A stretch of DNA of 64,000 bases. Source: Streptomyces bacillaris. Lineage in GTDB: Bacteria > Actinomycetota > Actinomycetes > Streptomycetales > Streptomycetaceae. The notes below the pieces were generated by a model, which ran no database searches, had not been told where the DNA came from, and saw only the letters and a list, made by a program, of their open reading frames with translations. The stretch covers positions 1,922,001 through 1,986,000 of the forward strand of contig NZ_CP029378.1 of assembly GCF_003268675.1 (NCBI RefSeq), read 5' to 3'. Below are positions 43,026 to 51,593 of this stretch, one piece after another; the first letter of the stretch is position 1, and each line of letters starts with the position of its first letter. Both the position numbers and the translations under genes were made by a program.

Positions 43026-43658
43026 ATGCGCTTCCCGTCCTTGCCGCTCCCGGGCCACCGTGCCCCGGGCCGCCGTGCCCGTCCGTCTCTCGTCTGCGCC
43101 GTGCTGCTGGTGGTGGCGGTACTGGTGGCCGCTCTGCCGCCGCCCTCGGCCGCCGTACGGCTCCTTCCGACCGTACGGGCCGGGGAGCCGCCGCCCCCTG
43201 CGGTTCTCCGTACCGAGGGGGACGGCGGGCCGGTCTGGCCGCTGGCCGGGAGACCCGCGGTGGTACGGGGGTGGGAGCCGCCCGCCGGTCCGTACGGGCC
43301 CGGGCACCGTGGCGTCGACCTGGCGGCCCGGCCGGGCGACACGGTGGTGGCCGCCGCCACCGGCCGCGTCTCGTTCGCGGGGCGGGTGGCGGGGCGCGGG
43401 GTCCTGGTCGTCGAGCTGGCCGGGAGCGGGGCGCCAGCGCTGCGTACGACGTACGAGCCGGTGCGGGCGCTGGTGGCGAAGGGGAACGAGGTCGTCGCGG
43501 GGCGGCCGGTCGGGCTGCTGGAGGCGGGGCCGTTCCACTGCGCCGAAGGCTGTCTGCACTGGGGGCTGCGGCGGGGCGAGGCCTACCTGAACCCGCTCTC
43601 GCTGCTGCGGCGCGGCCCGTCCCGGCTGCTGCCGGTGTCCGGGGTTCCCGAGCCATGA
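43026..43658 (+). CDS. Secreted M23-family (LytM-like) peptidase domain protein
   Basis: A 210-residue protein. An arginine-rich N-terminus is followed by a hydrophobic export segment (LVCAVLLVVAVLVAALPP) and a compact M23 domain. Zinc-ligand candidates His94 and Asp98 are in HRGVDLA and His178 is in CLHWG. The usual HxH motif here reads Cys-Leu-His, so the first, catalytic histidine is replaced by Cys176. A nearby His171 might substitute. It may be a wall hydrolase with an altered site or a non-catalytic regulator of amidases. It is divergent from rpsB. Confidence 0.82.
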   Translation: MRFPSLPLPGHRAPGRRARPSLVCAVLLVVAVLVAALPPPSAAVRLLPTVRAGEPPPPAVLRTEGDGGPVWPLAGRPAVVRGWEPPAGPYGPGHRGVDLAARPGDTVVAAATGRVSFAGRVAGRGVLVVELAGSGAPALRTTYEPVRALVAKGNEVVAGRPVGLLEAGPFHCAEGCLHWGLRRGEAYLNPLSLLRRGPSRLLPVSGVPEP

Positions 43659-43675
43659 GGGGCACGGGGCCGATC

Positions 43676-43801
43676 GCGTACGGCTGCGGGGCCTCGCTCG
43701 TGTACCGCGGCGGGCCCGGCTCGCTTACACGGCGGCGGGCCTCGGTCGCGTGCGCCGTGGTCACGTACGCCGACGGGCCTCACTCGCGTACGGCGGCGGG
43801 G
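43676..43801. repeat. Degenerate tandem repeat between converging genes
   Basis: Four to five imperfect copies of a unit of about 25 bp, close to CGCGTACGGCGGCGGGCCTCGCT, run from the end of the M23 gene to the stop of the TetR gene. The copies vary by substitution and short indels. No protein is encoded. It may act as a transcription stop region or be a decaying minisatellite. Confidence 0.6.
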
Positions 43802-44383
43802 TCAGCCCCGTACGCCGCGCAGGATCATCGCGACGGCGGTGTCCGCGATGACGCCGGGCTCCTCCGCCACGCTCAGCTCGATACGGCGCACGGCGGCGTC
43901 CACCGAGCCCTGCAGGAGCATCGCGGCCAGCCTCGGCTGGGTGTGGCCGAGGTCGCCCAGCGCTTCGACGATCATGGCGATCAGCCCGCCGTGCGCGGCC
44001 CGGATCTTCTCCCGGGCACCGGCGTCCAGCTCGCTCGCGGAGATCGCGACGACCGCCCGGTGGCGGCGGTCCCCGACGAGGTCGAGCTGTCGGCGCACAT
44101 ACGCCTCGATCTTCGCCTCGGGCGTCTCGGCGCGCTCCATCGCGTTCTCGACCTCGGCCGCCCAGACGGGGAAGTCGACGGCGCACAGCTCCTCGACGAC
44201 GGCGGCGCGGGAGCGGAAGTACTCGTACACGGAGGACCGGGCGAGGCCCGTGCGCTCGGCGAGTGCGGGGAAGGTCAGCGCCTCCGTACCACCCTCGGAC
44301 AGCAGGGAGCGCGCGGCGTCCAGGAGGGCGCCGCGCTGCATGGTCCGGTGCTCGGCCACGGAGGCCGCTCGAATCCTGGGCAC
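43802..44383 (-). CDS. TetR-family transcriptional regulator
   Basis: A 193-residue regulator. The N-terminal HTH (about residues 17-63) reads GALLDAARSLLSEGGTEALTF, then RTGLARSSVYEYFRSRAAVV, with the TetR recognition-helix pattern. The rest is an all-helical ligand-binding domain without a recognisable ligand motif. Located between the M23 gene and whiG on the same strand as whiG, 72 bases apart. Its target is unknown; conservation next to whiG suggests a housekeeping or developmental role. Confidence 0.88.
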   Translation of the reverse strand: MPRIRAASVAEHRTMQRGALLDAARSLLSEGGTEALTFPALAERTGLARSSVYEYFRSRAAVVEELCAVDFPVWAAEVENAMERAETPEAKIEAYVRRQLDLVGDRRHRAVVAISASELDAGAREKIRAAHGGLIAMIVEALGDLGHTQPRLAAMLLQGSVDAAVRRIELSVAEEPGVIADTAVAMILRGVRG

Positions 44384-44455
44384 GTATCCACTCTACGGCG
44401 GCGGCTGCCGGAGGGAAGGGCTCAGCCTCGGACGGGGTGGCCGGAGGGTGGAGTT

Positions 44456-45292
44456 TCAGCGTCCGGCATCGGCCAGTTTCGCCCGGAGCTGGAGCACGGA
44501 TTTGGTGTGGATCTGGCTCACCCGGCTCTCCGTGACGCCGAGGACGTTGCCGATCTCCGCGAGGGTCAGGCCCTCGTAGTAGTAGAGGGTCACCACCGTC
44601 TTCTCGCGGTCGGGGAGCGTGTTGATGGCGCGGGCGAGCAGCCGCCTCAGCTCCCGGTCCTCGGCCACCTCCACCGGATTGTCGGCGGCGGTGTCCTCCA
44701 GGGTGTCCATCAGGGTGAGCCGCTCGCCGCCCTCGCCGCCGACCTGGAGCATCTCTTCCAGGGCGACGACGTTGGCCAGCGACAACTGGCTGAAAACCGC
44801 GTGCAGTTCCTCCAGCGTGACACCCATCTCCGCGGCGACCTCGGACTCGGACGGGGTGCGCCGCAACTGCGCCTCCAGCGTGGCGTAGGCGCGCTCCACG
44901 TTGCGCGCCTTCTGCCGCACCGAGCGGGGGATCCAGTCGAGCGCCCGCAGTTCGTCGATCATCGCGCCACGGATCCTGGTGATCGCGTATGTCTCGAACT
45001 TGATGGCGCGCTCGATGTCGAACTTCTCGATGGCGTCGATCAGTCCGAAGACTCCGGAGGAGACGAAGTCGGCCTGCTCGACGTTGGACGGCAGTCCCAC
45101 GCTCACCCGGCCCGCGACGTACTTGACGAGCGGCGAATAGTGCAGGATCAGCTGCTCCCGCAGCCGCTCGTCGCCGGTGGTCTTGTACGAACGCCACAGT
45201 TCGTCGAGCGAGGAGGGGGCGGGAGGGCGCACAGTGCCACGCGCAACCGGTGGTACTGCCGCGCGGTCAGACCCGGAGGTGTGCTGGGGCAT
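44456..45292 (-). CDS. whiG: RNA polymerase sigma factor WhiG
   Basis: A 278-residue FliA-type sigma factor. Region 2 includes [39 protein letters not shown] and [20 protein letters not shown]. Region 4 ends in [20 protein letters not shown]. WhiG starts the transition of aerial hyphae to spores, switching on whiH and whiI. Length and the [17 protein letters not shown] linker fit Streptomyces WhiG. The ATG has only a weak purine run (AAGG) upstream, consistent with low expression. Confidence 0.94.
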   Translation of the reverse strand: MPQHTSGSDRAAVPPVARGTVRPPAPSSLDELWRSYKTTGDERLREQLILHYSPLVKYVAGRVSVGLPSNVEQADFVSSGVFGLIDAIEKFDIERAIKFETYAITRIRGAMIDELRALDWIPRSVRQKARNVERAYATLEAQLRRTPSESEVAAEMGVTLEELHAVFSQLSLANVVALEEMLQVGGEGGERLTLMDTLEDTAADNPVEVAEDRELRRLLARAINTLPDREKTVVTLYYYEGLTLAEIGNVLGVTESRVSQIHTKSVLQLRAKLADAGR

Positions 45293-45545
45293 GTGGTGCC
45301 TTGAGCCGTTCTGCCGTGAAGTGCTGGGGACTTCTGTCTGGGGCGGAATCCTTGTGAGCGTAGCGTGACTATGACGTCGCAGTCCGCACAGGAGGGGAGA
45401 TTCGTGCCGCGTGATCGCGTTCCGCCTCGCGCGCCGCCCGCACCCGCCGGGAGCCGGGGCCCTCGCCGTGGGCGACGGCCCCCGACAGGTCACCGATCGA
45501 TCGTGCGAGGTCATCGGCCTTACCTTTTCACCCGAATGCTCCAGG

Positions 45546-46823
45546 TCAAGAACCGCCTCGCCGTACGGCACCGTCGCGCGGTGACGGACGCGTCAACCGC
45601 CAGCCTTCGCCCTCGCGTTCGACGAACCCCAGTGAGTGCAGTTCGTACAGTCGCCCGAGCGTTTCGTCGGCCGAGGTGCCCGCTCCACGGGCGAGTTCAC
45701 GGGTGCTGGTCAGGCCGTGGTACGGGAGGGCGTCGAGAACCTTCGCCGCGATCGGGTCCAACCGATCCCGGGGCAGCACCGGGCCGCGCCGGTCGGGCGC
45801 GAGGTCACCGATCTCCCCGATCAGCTCGGCCACTTCGGACGCTTCGGTGACCAGCACCCCTTCGCCGCGCAGCAGTTCATGGACACCGGCCGACAGTCCG
45901 CTGGTGGCGGGGCCCGGCACGCCCATCACGAACCGGCCGAGCCGCTGCGCCTGCCGGGCGGTGACGAGGGAACCGCTGCGGTACTCCGCCTCCACCACGA
46001 CCGTCCCCCTGGTCAGGGCGGCGATCACCCGGTTGCGCAGGACGAACCTGGCCCGCGTGGGATGGCCGCCCGGCGGCAACTCCGCAACTACCAGGCCCTG
46101 TTGGGCCACTCGCCCGATCAACTCGGCGTGGCCCCGCGGATAGGGGACGTCGACCCCGCAGGCCAGCACCGCCGCCGTAGCACCGCCCACGGCCAGGACC
46201 CCTCGGTGGGCCGCCCCGTCCACGCCGAAGGCCGCGCCCGACACCACCACCCAGCCGCGCTCCGCGAGCCCGGCGCCGAGGGTGGCCGCCATGTGCGCCC
46301 CGTACGGCGTGCAGGCCCGCGCCCCGACCACGGCGACCGAGCGCAGGGCCCACAGCCTCAGGTCCGGCCGCCCCCGCACCCAGAGCGCGACGGGCCGGGC
46401 GTCCCCCAGGTCGTCGAGCTGGCTCGGCCACTCCCGGTCCCCCGGGCAGACGAGGCGTCCACCGAGAGCGGCCACCGCCGCCAGGTCCCGCGCGGGGTCG
46501 GCCGCCGCCGCGCGGAGCCGGTAGCCCTCCAGCCGCACGGCGGTCATCCCCGGCAGCCTCTCGGCGGCCCCGTCCTCGGTGCGGAGCACCCGTAACAGCT
46601 CGACGGCCCCCACCCGCCGCAACCATGCCCCGGCCCGCTCGTCCCCCGGCTCCACCACCCGTGTCAACGCGGCCCGCGCCAACCGCTCGGCCTCCACGCC
46701 CGCCTCCGGCCCGTCCCCGGCCCCGGACCCCGGTCGCTCGCCCTCCGCATCGAGCCCCGGCCGCTCCAACAGCTCGGACTCCAGCCGCTCGGGCTCCACC
46801 CGCTCCCGCTCCGCCCGCCTCAC
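45546..46823 (-). CDS. dprA: DNA-processing protein DprA
   Basis: The 425-residue protein has the DprA Rossmann-fold core: [48 protein letters not shown] and [19 protein letters not shown]-terminal winged-helix-like domain with [25 protein letters not shown] follows. DprA loads RecA on single-stranded DNA during transformation, though its role in Streptomyces is unclear. The first about 60 residues are a Glu/Arg/Gly-rich low-complexity extension. Its GTG start overlaps the comM stop (GTGA), so the two are coupled. Confidence 0.92.
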   Translation of the reverse strand: MRRAERERVEPERLESELLERPGLDAEGERPGSGAGDGPEAGVEAERLARAALTRVVEPGDERAGAWLRRVGAVELLRVLRTEDGAAERLPGMTAVRLEGYRLRAAAADPARDLAAVAALGGRLVCPGDREWPSQLDDLGDARPVALWVRGRPDLRLWALRSVAVVGARACTPYGAHMAATLGAGLAERGWVVVSGAAFGVDGAAHRGVLAVGGATAAVLACGVDVPYPRGHAELIGRVAQQGLVVAELPPGGHPTRARFVLRNRVIAALTRGTVVVEAEYRSGSLVTARQAQRLGRFVMGVPGPATSGLSAGVHELLRGEGVLVTEASEVAELIGEIGDLAPDRRGPVLPRDRLDPIAAKVLDALPYHGLTSTRELARGAGTSADETLGRLYELHSLGFVEREGEGWRLTRPSPRDGAVRRGGS

Positions 46824-48442
46824 AGCGCCCCCGCCTCCATCGGTGCCCCGCGCTGGATGCCCGTCCGCAGTTCCAGGGCCACCGCCACGTCCCGGGCCTC
46901 CGGTCTGGGCGCGCCCCGGAGGTCGGCGACCGTCCAGGCGACCCGCAGGACCCGGTCCAGGCCCCGGGCCGTGAGGAGGCCGCGTTCCAGGTCGCGTTCG
47001 GCGGCGGCCAGGGCGCCGGGGGCGGCCAGCAGGCGGGTGCGCAGCTCATGGCCGGGGACCTCGCTGTTGGTGGTCCAGGGCGTCCCCGCCAGCCGCTCGG
47101 CCGCCCGGGCCCTGGCCTCCCGCACCCGTGCGGCGACCACGGCCGTCGGCTCGCCCCGGCCGCCCTGCTTCAGCAGGGCGGCGCGGTCGACCGGCTCCAC
47201 CTCGACCCGCAGGTCCACCCGGTCGAGCAGGGGCCCGGAGAGGCGGGCCTGGTAGCGGCGGACCACCGAGGGCGGGCACTCGCAGCCCGCGCCCGTCAGG
47301 GTGTGCCGGCCGCAGGGGCACGGGTTGGCGGCCAGGAGCATCAGGAACCTGGCCGGCAGCCGCACCACCCCCGCCGCCCGCGCCACCACCACATGACCCG
47401 ACTCCAGCGGCTGGCGCAGCGCATCCAGGGCCTTGCCGGAGAATTCGGGTGCCTCGTCCAGAAAGAGGACCCCTCGGTGAGCGAGTGAGACCGCCCCCGG
47501 CCTCGGCATCCCGTTGCCCCCGCCCACCAGGGACTGCATCGTCGCGGAGTGGTGCGGGGCGCAGTAGGGCGCCCGGGAGACCAGTGGTTCGCCCGGGGGA
47601 AGGATGCCCGCCACGGAGTGGACCGCCGTCACTTCGAGGGACTCCTGCCGGGTCAGCGGCGGCAGGACCGCCGAGAGCCGCTCGGCCAGCATGGTCTTGC
47701 CCGCGCCCGGCGGGCCGGAGAGGAGCAGATGGTGTCCCCCGGCCGCCGCCACCTCCAGGGCCTTGCGGGGGCGCGGCTGGCCCGCCACGTCCGCCAGGTC
47801 GGGGGTGTGTCCCTCGCCGCGCACCGAGGCGGGGGCGAGACCGGCGCCGAGGCCGGTGCCCGGGACCATGAGTCCGGCGAGCAAGGCGTCGGGGCGCCCC
47901 CGGTCGTCGGCGAGCTCGTCGGGGACCGGCTCGTCGCAGAGGACGGCGATGAGCTGGCGCAGGCTCCGGACGCCGAGGACCGAGACGCCCGGCACCAGGG
48001 CGGCCTCCCCGGCCGTCTGCTCGGGGACGACGACCTGCTGGTATCCGGCCTCGGCCGCCGCGAGGACGGCGGGCAGCACCCCCCGTACGGGACGGACCCG
48101 GCCGTCGAGCCCCAGTTCCCCGATCATCACCACGTCCGCGATGGCGGCGGGGTCCAGCCGCTCCGCCGCCCCGAGGACGGCGCACGCGACGGCGAGGTCG
48201 AACCCCGAACCGCTCTTGGGGACCGAGGCCGGGGAGAGCCCGACCGTGAGCTTCTTCTGCGGCCACTCGGCTCCGGAGTTCGTCACCGCGGCCCGCACCC
48301 GGTCGCGGCTCTCGATCAGGCTCTTGTCGGGGAGCCCGACCAGCGTGAAGGCCGCCACCCCGGGCTCCAGGTCCGCCTGGACCTCCACCACCACGCCCTC
48401 GACGCCCACCAGCGCCACGGAACACGCCCGTGCGTACCCCAT
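46820..48442 (-). CDS. comM: YifB/ComM-family Mg chelatase-like AAA+ ATPase
   Basis: A 540-residue protein. An N-terminal Lon-protease-like domain (about 1-170, VGLPDKSLIESRDRVRAAV) is followed by a Mg-chelatase AAA+ module. Its Walker A is GPPGAGKTMLAERL and the conserved FLDEAPEF forms the Walker B region. A zinc-like CPCGRHTLTGAGCECPP segment is present. ComM is a hexameric helicase promoting branch migration in recombination. It lies between yraN and dprA with four-base overlaps on both sides, a gene trio conserved in actinomycetes. Confidence 0.93.
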   Translation of the reverse strand: MGYARACSVALVGVEGVVVEVQADLEPGVAAFTLVGLPDKSLIESRDRVRAAVTNSGAEWPQKKLTVGLSPASVPKSGSGFDLAVACAVLGAAERLDPAAIADVVMIGELGLDGRVRPVRGVLPAVLAAAEAGYQQVVVPEQTAGEAALVPGVSVLGVRSLRQLIAVLCDEPVPDELADDRGRPDALLAGLMVPGTGLGAGLAPASVRGEGHTPDLADVAGQPRPRKALEVAAAGGHHLLLSGPPGAGKTMLAERLSAVLPPLTRQESLEVTAVHSVAGILPPGEPLVSRAPYCAPHHSATMQSLVGGGNGMPRPGAVSLAHRGVLFLDEAPEFSGKALDALRQPLESGHVVVARAAGVVRLPARFLMLLAANPCPCGRHTLTGAGCECPPSVVRRYQARLSGPLLDRVDLRVEVEPVDRAALLKQGGRGEPTAVVAARVREARARAAERLAGTPWTTNSEVPGHELRTRLLAAPGALAAAERDLERGLLTARGLDRVLRVAWTVADLRGAPRPEARDVAVALELRTGIQRGAPMEAGAL

Positions 48443-48801
48443 CAGGCCACCCCCCGTGCGTGCTCGGCCACCGGGGCACCGCGCCGGGGCACGATCACCC
48501 CGACCAGATCGATCCGGACCCCGCCGGGCGGTGGCCCGCCGTGCCGCTCCAGCCAGATCCCCGCGAGCCGCCGCAGCCGGTCCGCCTTGACCGGGGTGAC
48601 CGCGGCCATGGGATGTTCGAACCGGCCCGATCTGCGGGTCTTCACCTCGCAGAGGACCAGTGCGTCGCCGTCCCGGGCGACGATGTCGACCTCTCCGGCG
48701 CGACAGCGCCAGTTGCGCTCGATCACGGTCATCCCGGCGTCGGTCAGCAGCCGTGCCGCCAGACCCTCGCCGTACCGCCCGAGTGCCCCCCGTGCGTTCA
48801 T
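48442..48801 (-). CDS. YraN/UPF0102-family nuclease-like protein
   Basis: A 119-residue protein of the YraN family with [41 protein letters not shown] and the C-terminal RIDLVGV. The GEVD...EVKTR pattern is that of the restriction-endonuclease-like fold shared with Holliday junction resolvases; the activity of YraN itself is not firmly established. Its stop overlaps the comM start. A purine-rich GGTGGTGGAGAG precedes the ATG. Confidence 0.9.
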   Translation of the reverse strand: MNARGALGRYGEGLAARLLTDAGMTVIERNWRCRAGEVDIVARDGDALVLCEVKTRRSGRFEHPMAAVTPVKADRLRRLAGIWLERHGGPPPGGVRIDLVGVIVPRRGAPVAEHARGVA

Positions 48802-48883
48802 CTCTCCACCACCTCCGGGACCGACTCTGACCCGGCCGCCGGAAAGTTGTGGATCTTGGTGGACAACTCTGCCGATGTGGAAA

Positions 48884-48911
48884 ACCCGGTCACCCACAGG
48901 GGTGACCGGGT
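48884..48911 (-). terminator. Terminator of the sip/NUDIX/DUF2469 side transcript
   Basis: A perfect 11-bp stem (48884-48894 with 48901-48911, ACCCGGTCACC arms) with a 6-nt loop. On the minus strand it is followed by TTTTCC, a clear U tract. It lies about 90 bases past the DUF2469 stop and before yraN. Confidence 0.8.
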
Positions 48912-48950
48912 CTCCGCGTCGTGTACGCGACGCACATAATCAGGGCCGCA

Positions 48951-48998
48951 CATGGCCCGGACTGTGCATGGTCCGGGCCGCGCGTGGTCCGGACCGCG
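48951..48998. repeat. 16-bp tandem repeat, three copies
   Basis: Three consecutive 16-bp units: CATGGCCCGGACTGTG, CATGGTCCGGGCCGCG and CGTGGTCCGGACCGCG. Each contains a GGNCCGG core able to pair with its neighbours. It sits between the DUF2469 stop and the terminator hairpin. Confidence 0.7.
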
Positions 48999-49002
48999 CG
49001 GG

Positions 49003-49311
49003 TCAGCCTCCCGGAAGTTCCAGATCGCTCTTGTTCAGCTCTTCGATGTTGACGTCCTTGAAGGTCAGCACGCGGACCTGTTTGACGAACCTCGCGGGCC
49101 GGTACATGTCCCAGACCCAGGCGTCCGCCATGGACACCTCGAAGAAGACCTCACCCTGGACGGAGTGCACCTGCATCTCGTAGTCGTTGGTGAGGTAGAA
49201 GCGCCGTTCGGTCTCGATCACATATTTGAACAGACCGACGACATCGCGGTACTCCCGGTAGAGCTTCAGCTCCATCTCGGTCTCGTACTTCTCGAGGTCC
49301 TCGGCGCTCAT
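49003..49311 (-). CDS. DUF2469 family protein
   Basis: A 102-residue protein with the highly conserved DUF2469 sequence: MSAEDLEKYETEMELKLYRE, VVGLFKYVIETERRFYLTN and VWDMYRPARFVKQVRVLTFK. The family is found across actinomycetes, usually near ribosomal, signal peptidase or RNase genes; its function is unknown. It has no signal or TM segment. The start has GGGGAAA upstream. NUDIX and sip genes precede it on the same strand. Confidence 0.9.
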   Translation of the reverse strand: MSAEDLEKYETEMELKLYREYRDVVGLFKYVIETERRFYLTNDYEMQVHSVQGEVFFEVSMADAWVWDMYRPARFVKQVRVLTFKDVNIEELNKSDLELPGG

Positions 49312-49375
49312 GGCATGTTTCCCCTTCAGCCGTGCGTCCCCCCATTGTGCGTCAGCTTCCGACGCCCCCGGACGA

Positions 49376-49864
49376 TCAGACGATCTCGGCGGCGAGGACC
49401 AACGGAACACGCGGGGGACCCTCGTCGAGGAGCCTTCGCAGCAGCTCGGCGAGTCTGGTCGGGTACACCGTCTCACGCGCCGAGAGAAGTTCGGCGGAAG
49501 TCCACCACCTCAACCCGGCGACGCTGCGCAATTCCAGCTCGGTGAGGCCCTGCGGGGCGGTGGTGGTCTGCGCCGTACGGGCCAGGAAGTACCACTCGTC
49601 CTGGTCCCAGCGGCGCCCGTCGAACGGGAACGAGCAGGTCCGCTTCCAGAGCACCGGGCCCAGCTCGATGTCGGTGATCCCGGTCTCCTCGGCCAGCTCG
49701 CGGCGGGCCGCCTCCTCATGGGTCTCGTCGCCCTCCAGACCGCCGCCGGGCGTGAACCACCAGTCGTCGTCCGGATCGGCCGGCTCATGGCCGTGGAGCA
49801 GCAGGATGCGGTCGTCGGGGTCCAGGAGCACCACCCGGGCCACCCTGCGCGCCCCGGCGGTCAC
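49376..49864 (-). CDS. NUDIX hydrolase
   Basis: A 162-residue protein whose NUDIX box fits GX5EX7REXXEEXG exactly (Gly41, Glu47, Arg55, Glu56, Glu59, Glu60, Gly62). It hydrolyses a nucleoside-diphosphate-linked substrate, which cannot be named from motifs. Its GTG start overlaps the sipZ stop codon (GTGA), tying it to the signal peptidase operon. Confidence 0.9.
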   Translation of the reverse strand: MTAGARRVARVVLLDPDDRILLLHGHEPADPDDDWWFTPGGGLEGDETHEEAARRELAEETGITDIELGPVLWKRTCSFPFDGRRWDQDEWYFLARTAQTTTAPQGLTELELRSVAGLRWWTSAELLSARETVYPTRLAELLRRLLDEGPPRVPLVLAAEIV

Positions 49865-50613
49865 CGGGCGGCTCCGGCGGCCCGTCGGCGGGCCGAGCGG
49901 GCGGCCACGGGCCCGTACGCCGCTCCGCCGAGGATGAGCACCATGCCCACCACCACGGCCCCCAGCTGGAGCGGGAGCGGGCCGTCGGCGGAGATACCGC
50001 CGGGCAGCGCGGCGAAGGAGTCGGGGCGGCCGATCATGCCGTTCATCGGCCAGGCCACCGCGTCGACCCGGGCCTGGACGGCGCTCAGGGGTACGGAGCC
50101 CTGTCCCGGGTCGTCCAGGTGGACCCGGGAGTCCAGGGAGGTGGACCGCTCGTCGCCGAGCAGGAAGATCTGGCCCTCGGGCACCTCGGCGGAGAAGTCC
50201 TGCGGCGAGGCGGGCGCGGGCCTGCCGTCGGCGGTGCGGCCCCGGTCCAGATACGGCTCGTCGACGGGCGTCCCGCCGACGGTGAGCCGCCCCTTCTCGT
50301 CGCAGCAGGCCACCGTGTCCCCGCCGACGCCGACCACACGCTTCACCATCGGGGTGTCGCCCCAGACCCGGTCGGTGAAGACCACCACGTCACCGCGGCG
50401 GACGTCGGCGCCCGATATCCGCTCGGCGAGCACCCGGTCGCCGGCGTTCACCGTGGGGGACATGGAGTCGGTCGGGACGGCGTACGGCTTGTAGACCACC
50501 GCCGCCCAGAGAAAGCCGCCGAGGAAGAGCACGCAGCCGACGGCCACGGTCAGACCCGACACCATGGCGCCGGTCCGGCCGCGGCCGCCCCCGTCACGTT
50601 TCGTACCGCTCAT
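49861..50613 (-). CDS. sipZ: Type I signal peptidase (SipZ-like)
   Basis: A 250-residue S26 peptidase. The N-terminal TM helix is GLTVAVGCVLFLGGFLWAAV. The catalytic Ser50 lies in VPTDSMSPTV and Lys91 in VKRVVGVGGD; the LLGDERSTSLDSR box follows. A C-terminal hydrophobic stretch (LQLGAVVVGMVLILGGAAYG) forms a second membrane anchor, typical of Streptomyces SipX/Y/Z. It removes signal peptides outside the membrane. Fourth in the sipW-X-Y-Z order, by analogy with S. lividans. Confidence 0.9.
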   Translation of the reverse strand: MSGTKRDGGGRGRTGAMVSGLTVAVGCVLFLGGFLWAAVVYKPYAVPTDSMSPTVNAGDRVLAERISGADVRRGDVVVFTDRVWGDTPMVKRVVGVGGDTVACCDEKGRLTVGGTPVDEPYLDRGRTADGRPAPASPQDFSAEVPEGQIFLLGDERSTSLDSRVHLDDPGQGSVPLSAVQARVDAVAWPMNGMIGRPDSFAALPGGISADGPLPLQLGAVVVGMVLILGGAAYGPVAARSARRRAAGAAR

Positions 50614-50663
50614 CCCAGCGCTCCCCCATCGGAGATCGACAATCGCTGATCCGAGTCGGCACC

Positions 50664-51593
50664 CTACCCGGCGGTACGCCGGACGGTCAGCCTCCTGCGC
50701 CGCCACAGCACCAGGGGCACGGCTCCGGCCAGGCCCAGTGCGGCCGGGGCCATCGCGGCGGCCGCGTTCAGGCCGGGCTGGTCGAAGGTGTCGGGGACGG
50801 GCAGGGTCGCCCAGCGGCCCACGGGCCAGGCGACGACGATCGCGCGGCCGACGACCTCGTCGTTGGAGACGGTGCCCTGGCCGGGCAGCTCCTGGTGGTA
50901 GCGGGAGTCCAGGGAGTTCTGCCGGTGGTCGCCCATGACGAAGATCCGGCCCTCCTCGACCTTGATCGGGCCGAAGGGCTTGTCGTTGCACGGGGTGTTC
51001 CCCGGGAAGATGAACGACTTCTCGTCGAGCGCCTTGCCGTTGACCGTGACCGGCCCGTTCTCCTTGCACTCCACGGTGTCACCGCCGACCGCGATGACCC
51101 GCTTGATCAGGTCCTTCTCCTCCGAGGAGGGCATCAGACCGATGAAGCTGAGGAACTTCTGCGCCACGTTGGGCTCGGGGGTGGCGGTGTCCTCCAGCCA
51201 GCCGCCCGGGTCGTGGAAAACCACGACCTCGCCGCGCTCCGGCTCCGCGCCGAACCAGGGGGTCAGCTTGTCGACCAGCACCCGGTCGCCCCGCTGCAGC
51301 GTGTTCTGCATCGAGTCCGAGGGGATCGAGAACGCCTGGATCAGGAAGGTCTTGATCAAGAGCGCCAGGACCAGCGCGATGCCGATGAGCAGCGGCAGCT
51401 CCACCCAGAAGGAACGGTGCTTCTTGGGAGGCCTGCCCCCACCCCCCGGCGCCCCGCCGTCGTCGCCGGGCGTACCGCCCTCACCGCCCGGCGGGACCGC
51501 CTGGCCGCCTGCGGGAGAGTCGTCGTGCCCCGGCCGGTCCTCGGGCTCGTCGCGTCCGGATCGTGCGCCGACCGCCAAATCCCCCACATCCAC
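50664..51593 (-). CDS. sipY: Type I signal peptidase (SipY-like)
   Basis: A 309-residue S26 peptidase with an acidic, Gly/Pro-rich cytoplasmic N-terminus of about 60 residues. TM1 is VELPLLIGIALVLALLI. Catalytic Ser94 is in IPSDSMQNTL and Lys164 in IKRVIAVGGD; the box MGDHRQNSLDSR and a C-terminal anchor (MAPAALGLAGAVPLVLW) follow. It is the probable ortholog of SipY, reported to be the major signal peptidase in S. lividans. Its first about 37 codons overlap the 3' end of the sipX frame. Confidence 0.9.
   Translation of the reverse strand: MDVGDLAVGARSGRDEPEDRPGHDDSPAGGQAVPPGGEGGTPGDDGGAPGGGGRPPKKHRSFWVELPLLIGIALVLALLIKTFLIQAFSIPSDSMQNTLQRGDRVLVDKLTPWFGAEPERGEVVVFHDPGGWLEDTATPEPNVAQKFLSFIGLMPSSEEKDLIKRVIAVGGDTVECKENGPVTVNGKALDEKSFIFPGNTPCNDKPFGPIKVEEGRIFVMGDHRQNSLDSRYHQELPGQGTVSNDEVVGRAIVVAWPVGRWATLPVPDTFDQPGLNAAAAMAPAALGLAGAVPLVLWRRRRLTVRRTAG

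Noticed and set aside
48951..48998. Possible CRISPR or attachment site
   Set aside because: Units are directly adjacent without spacers, and no tRNA or integrase gene is nearby.
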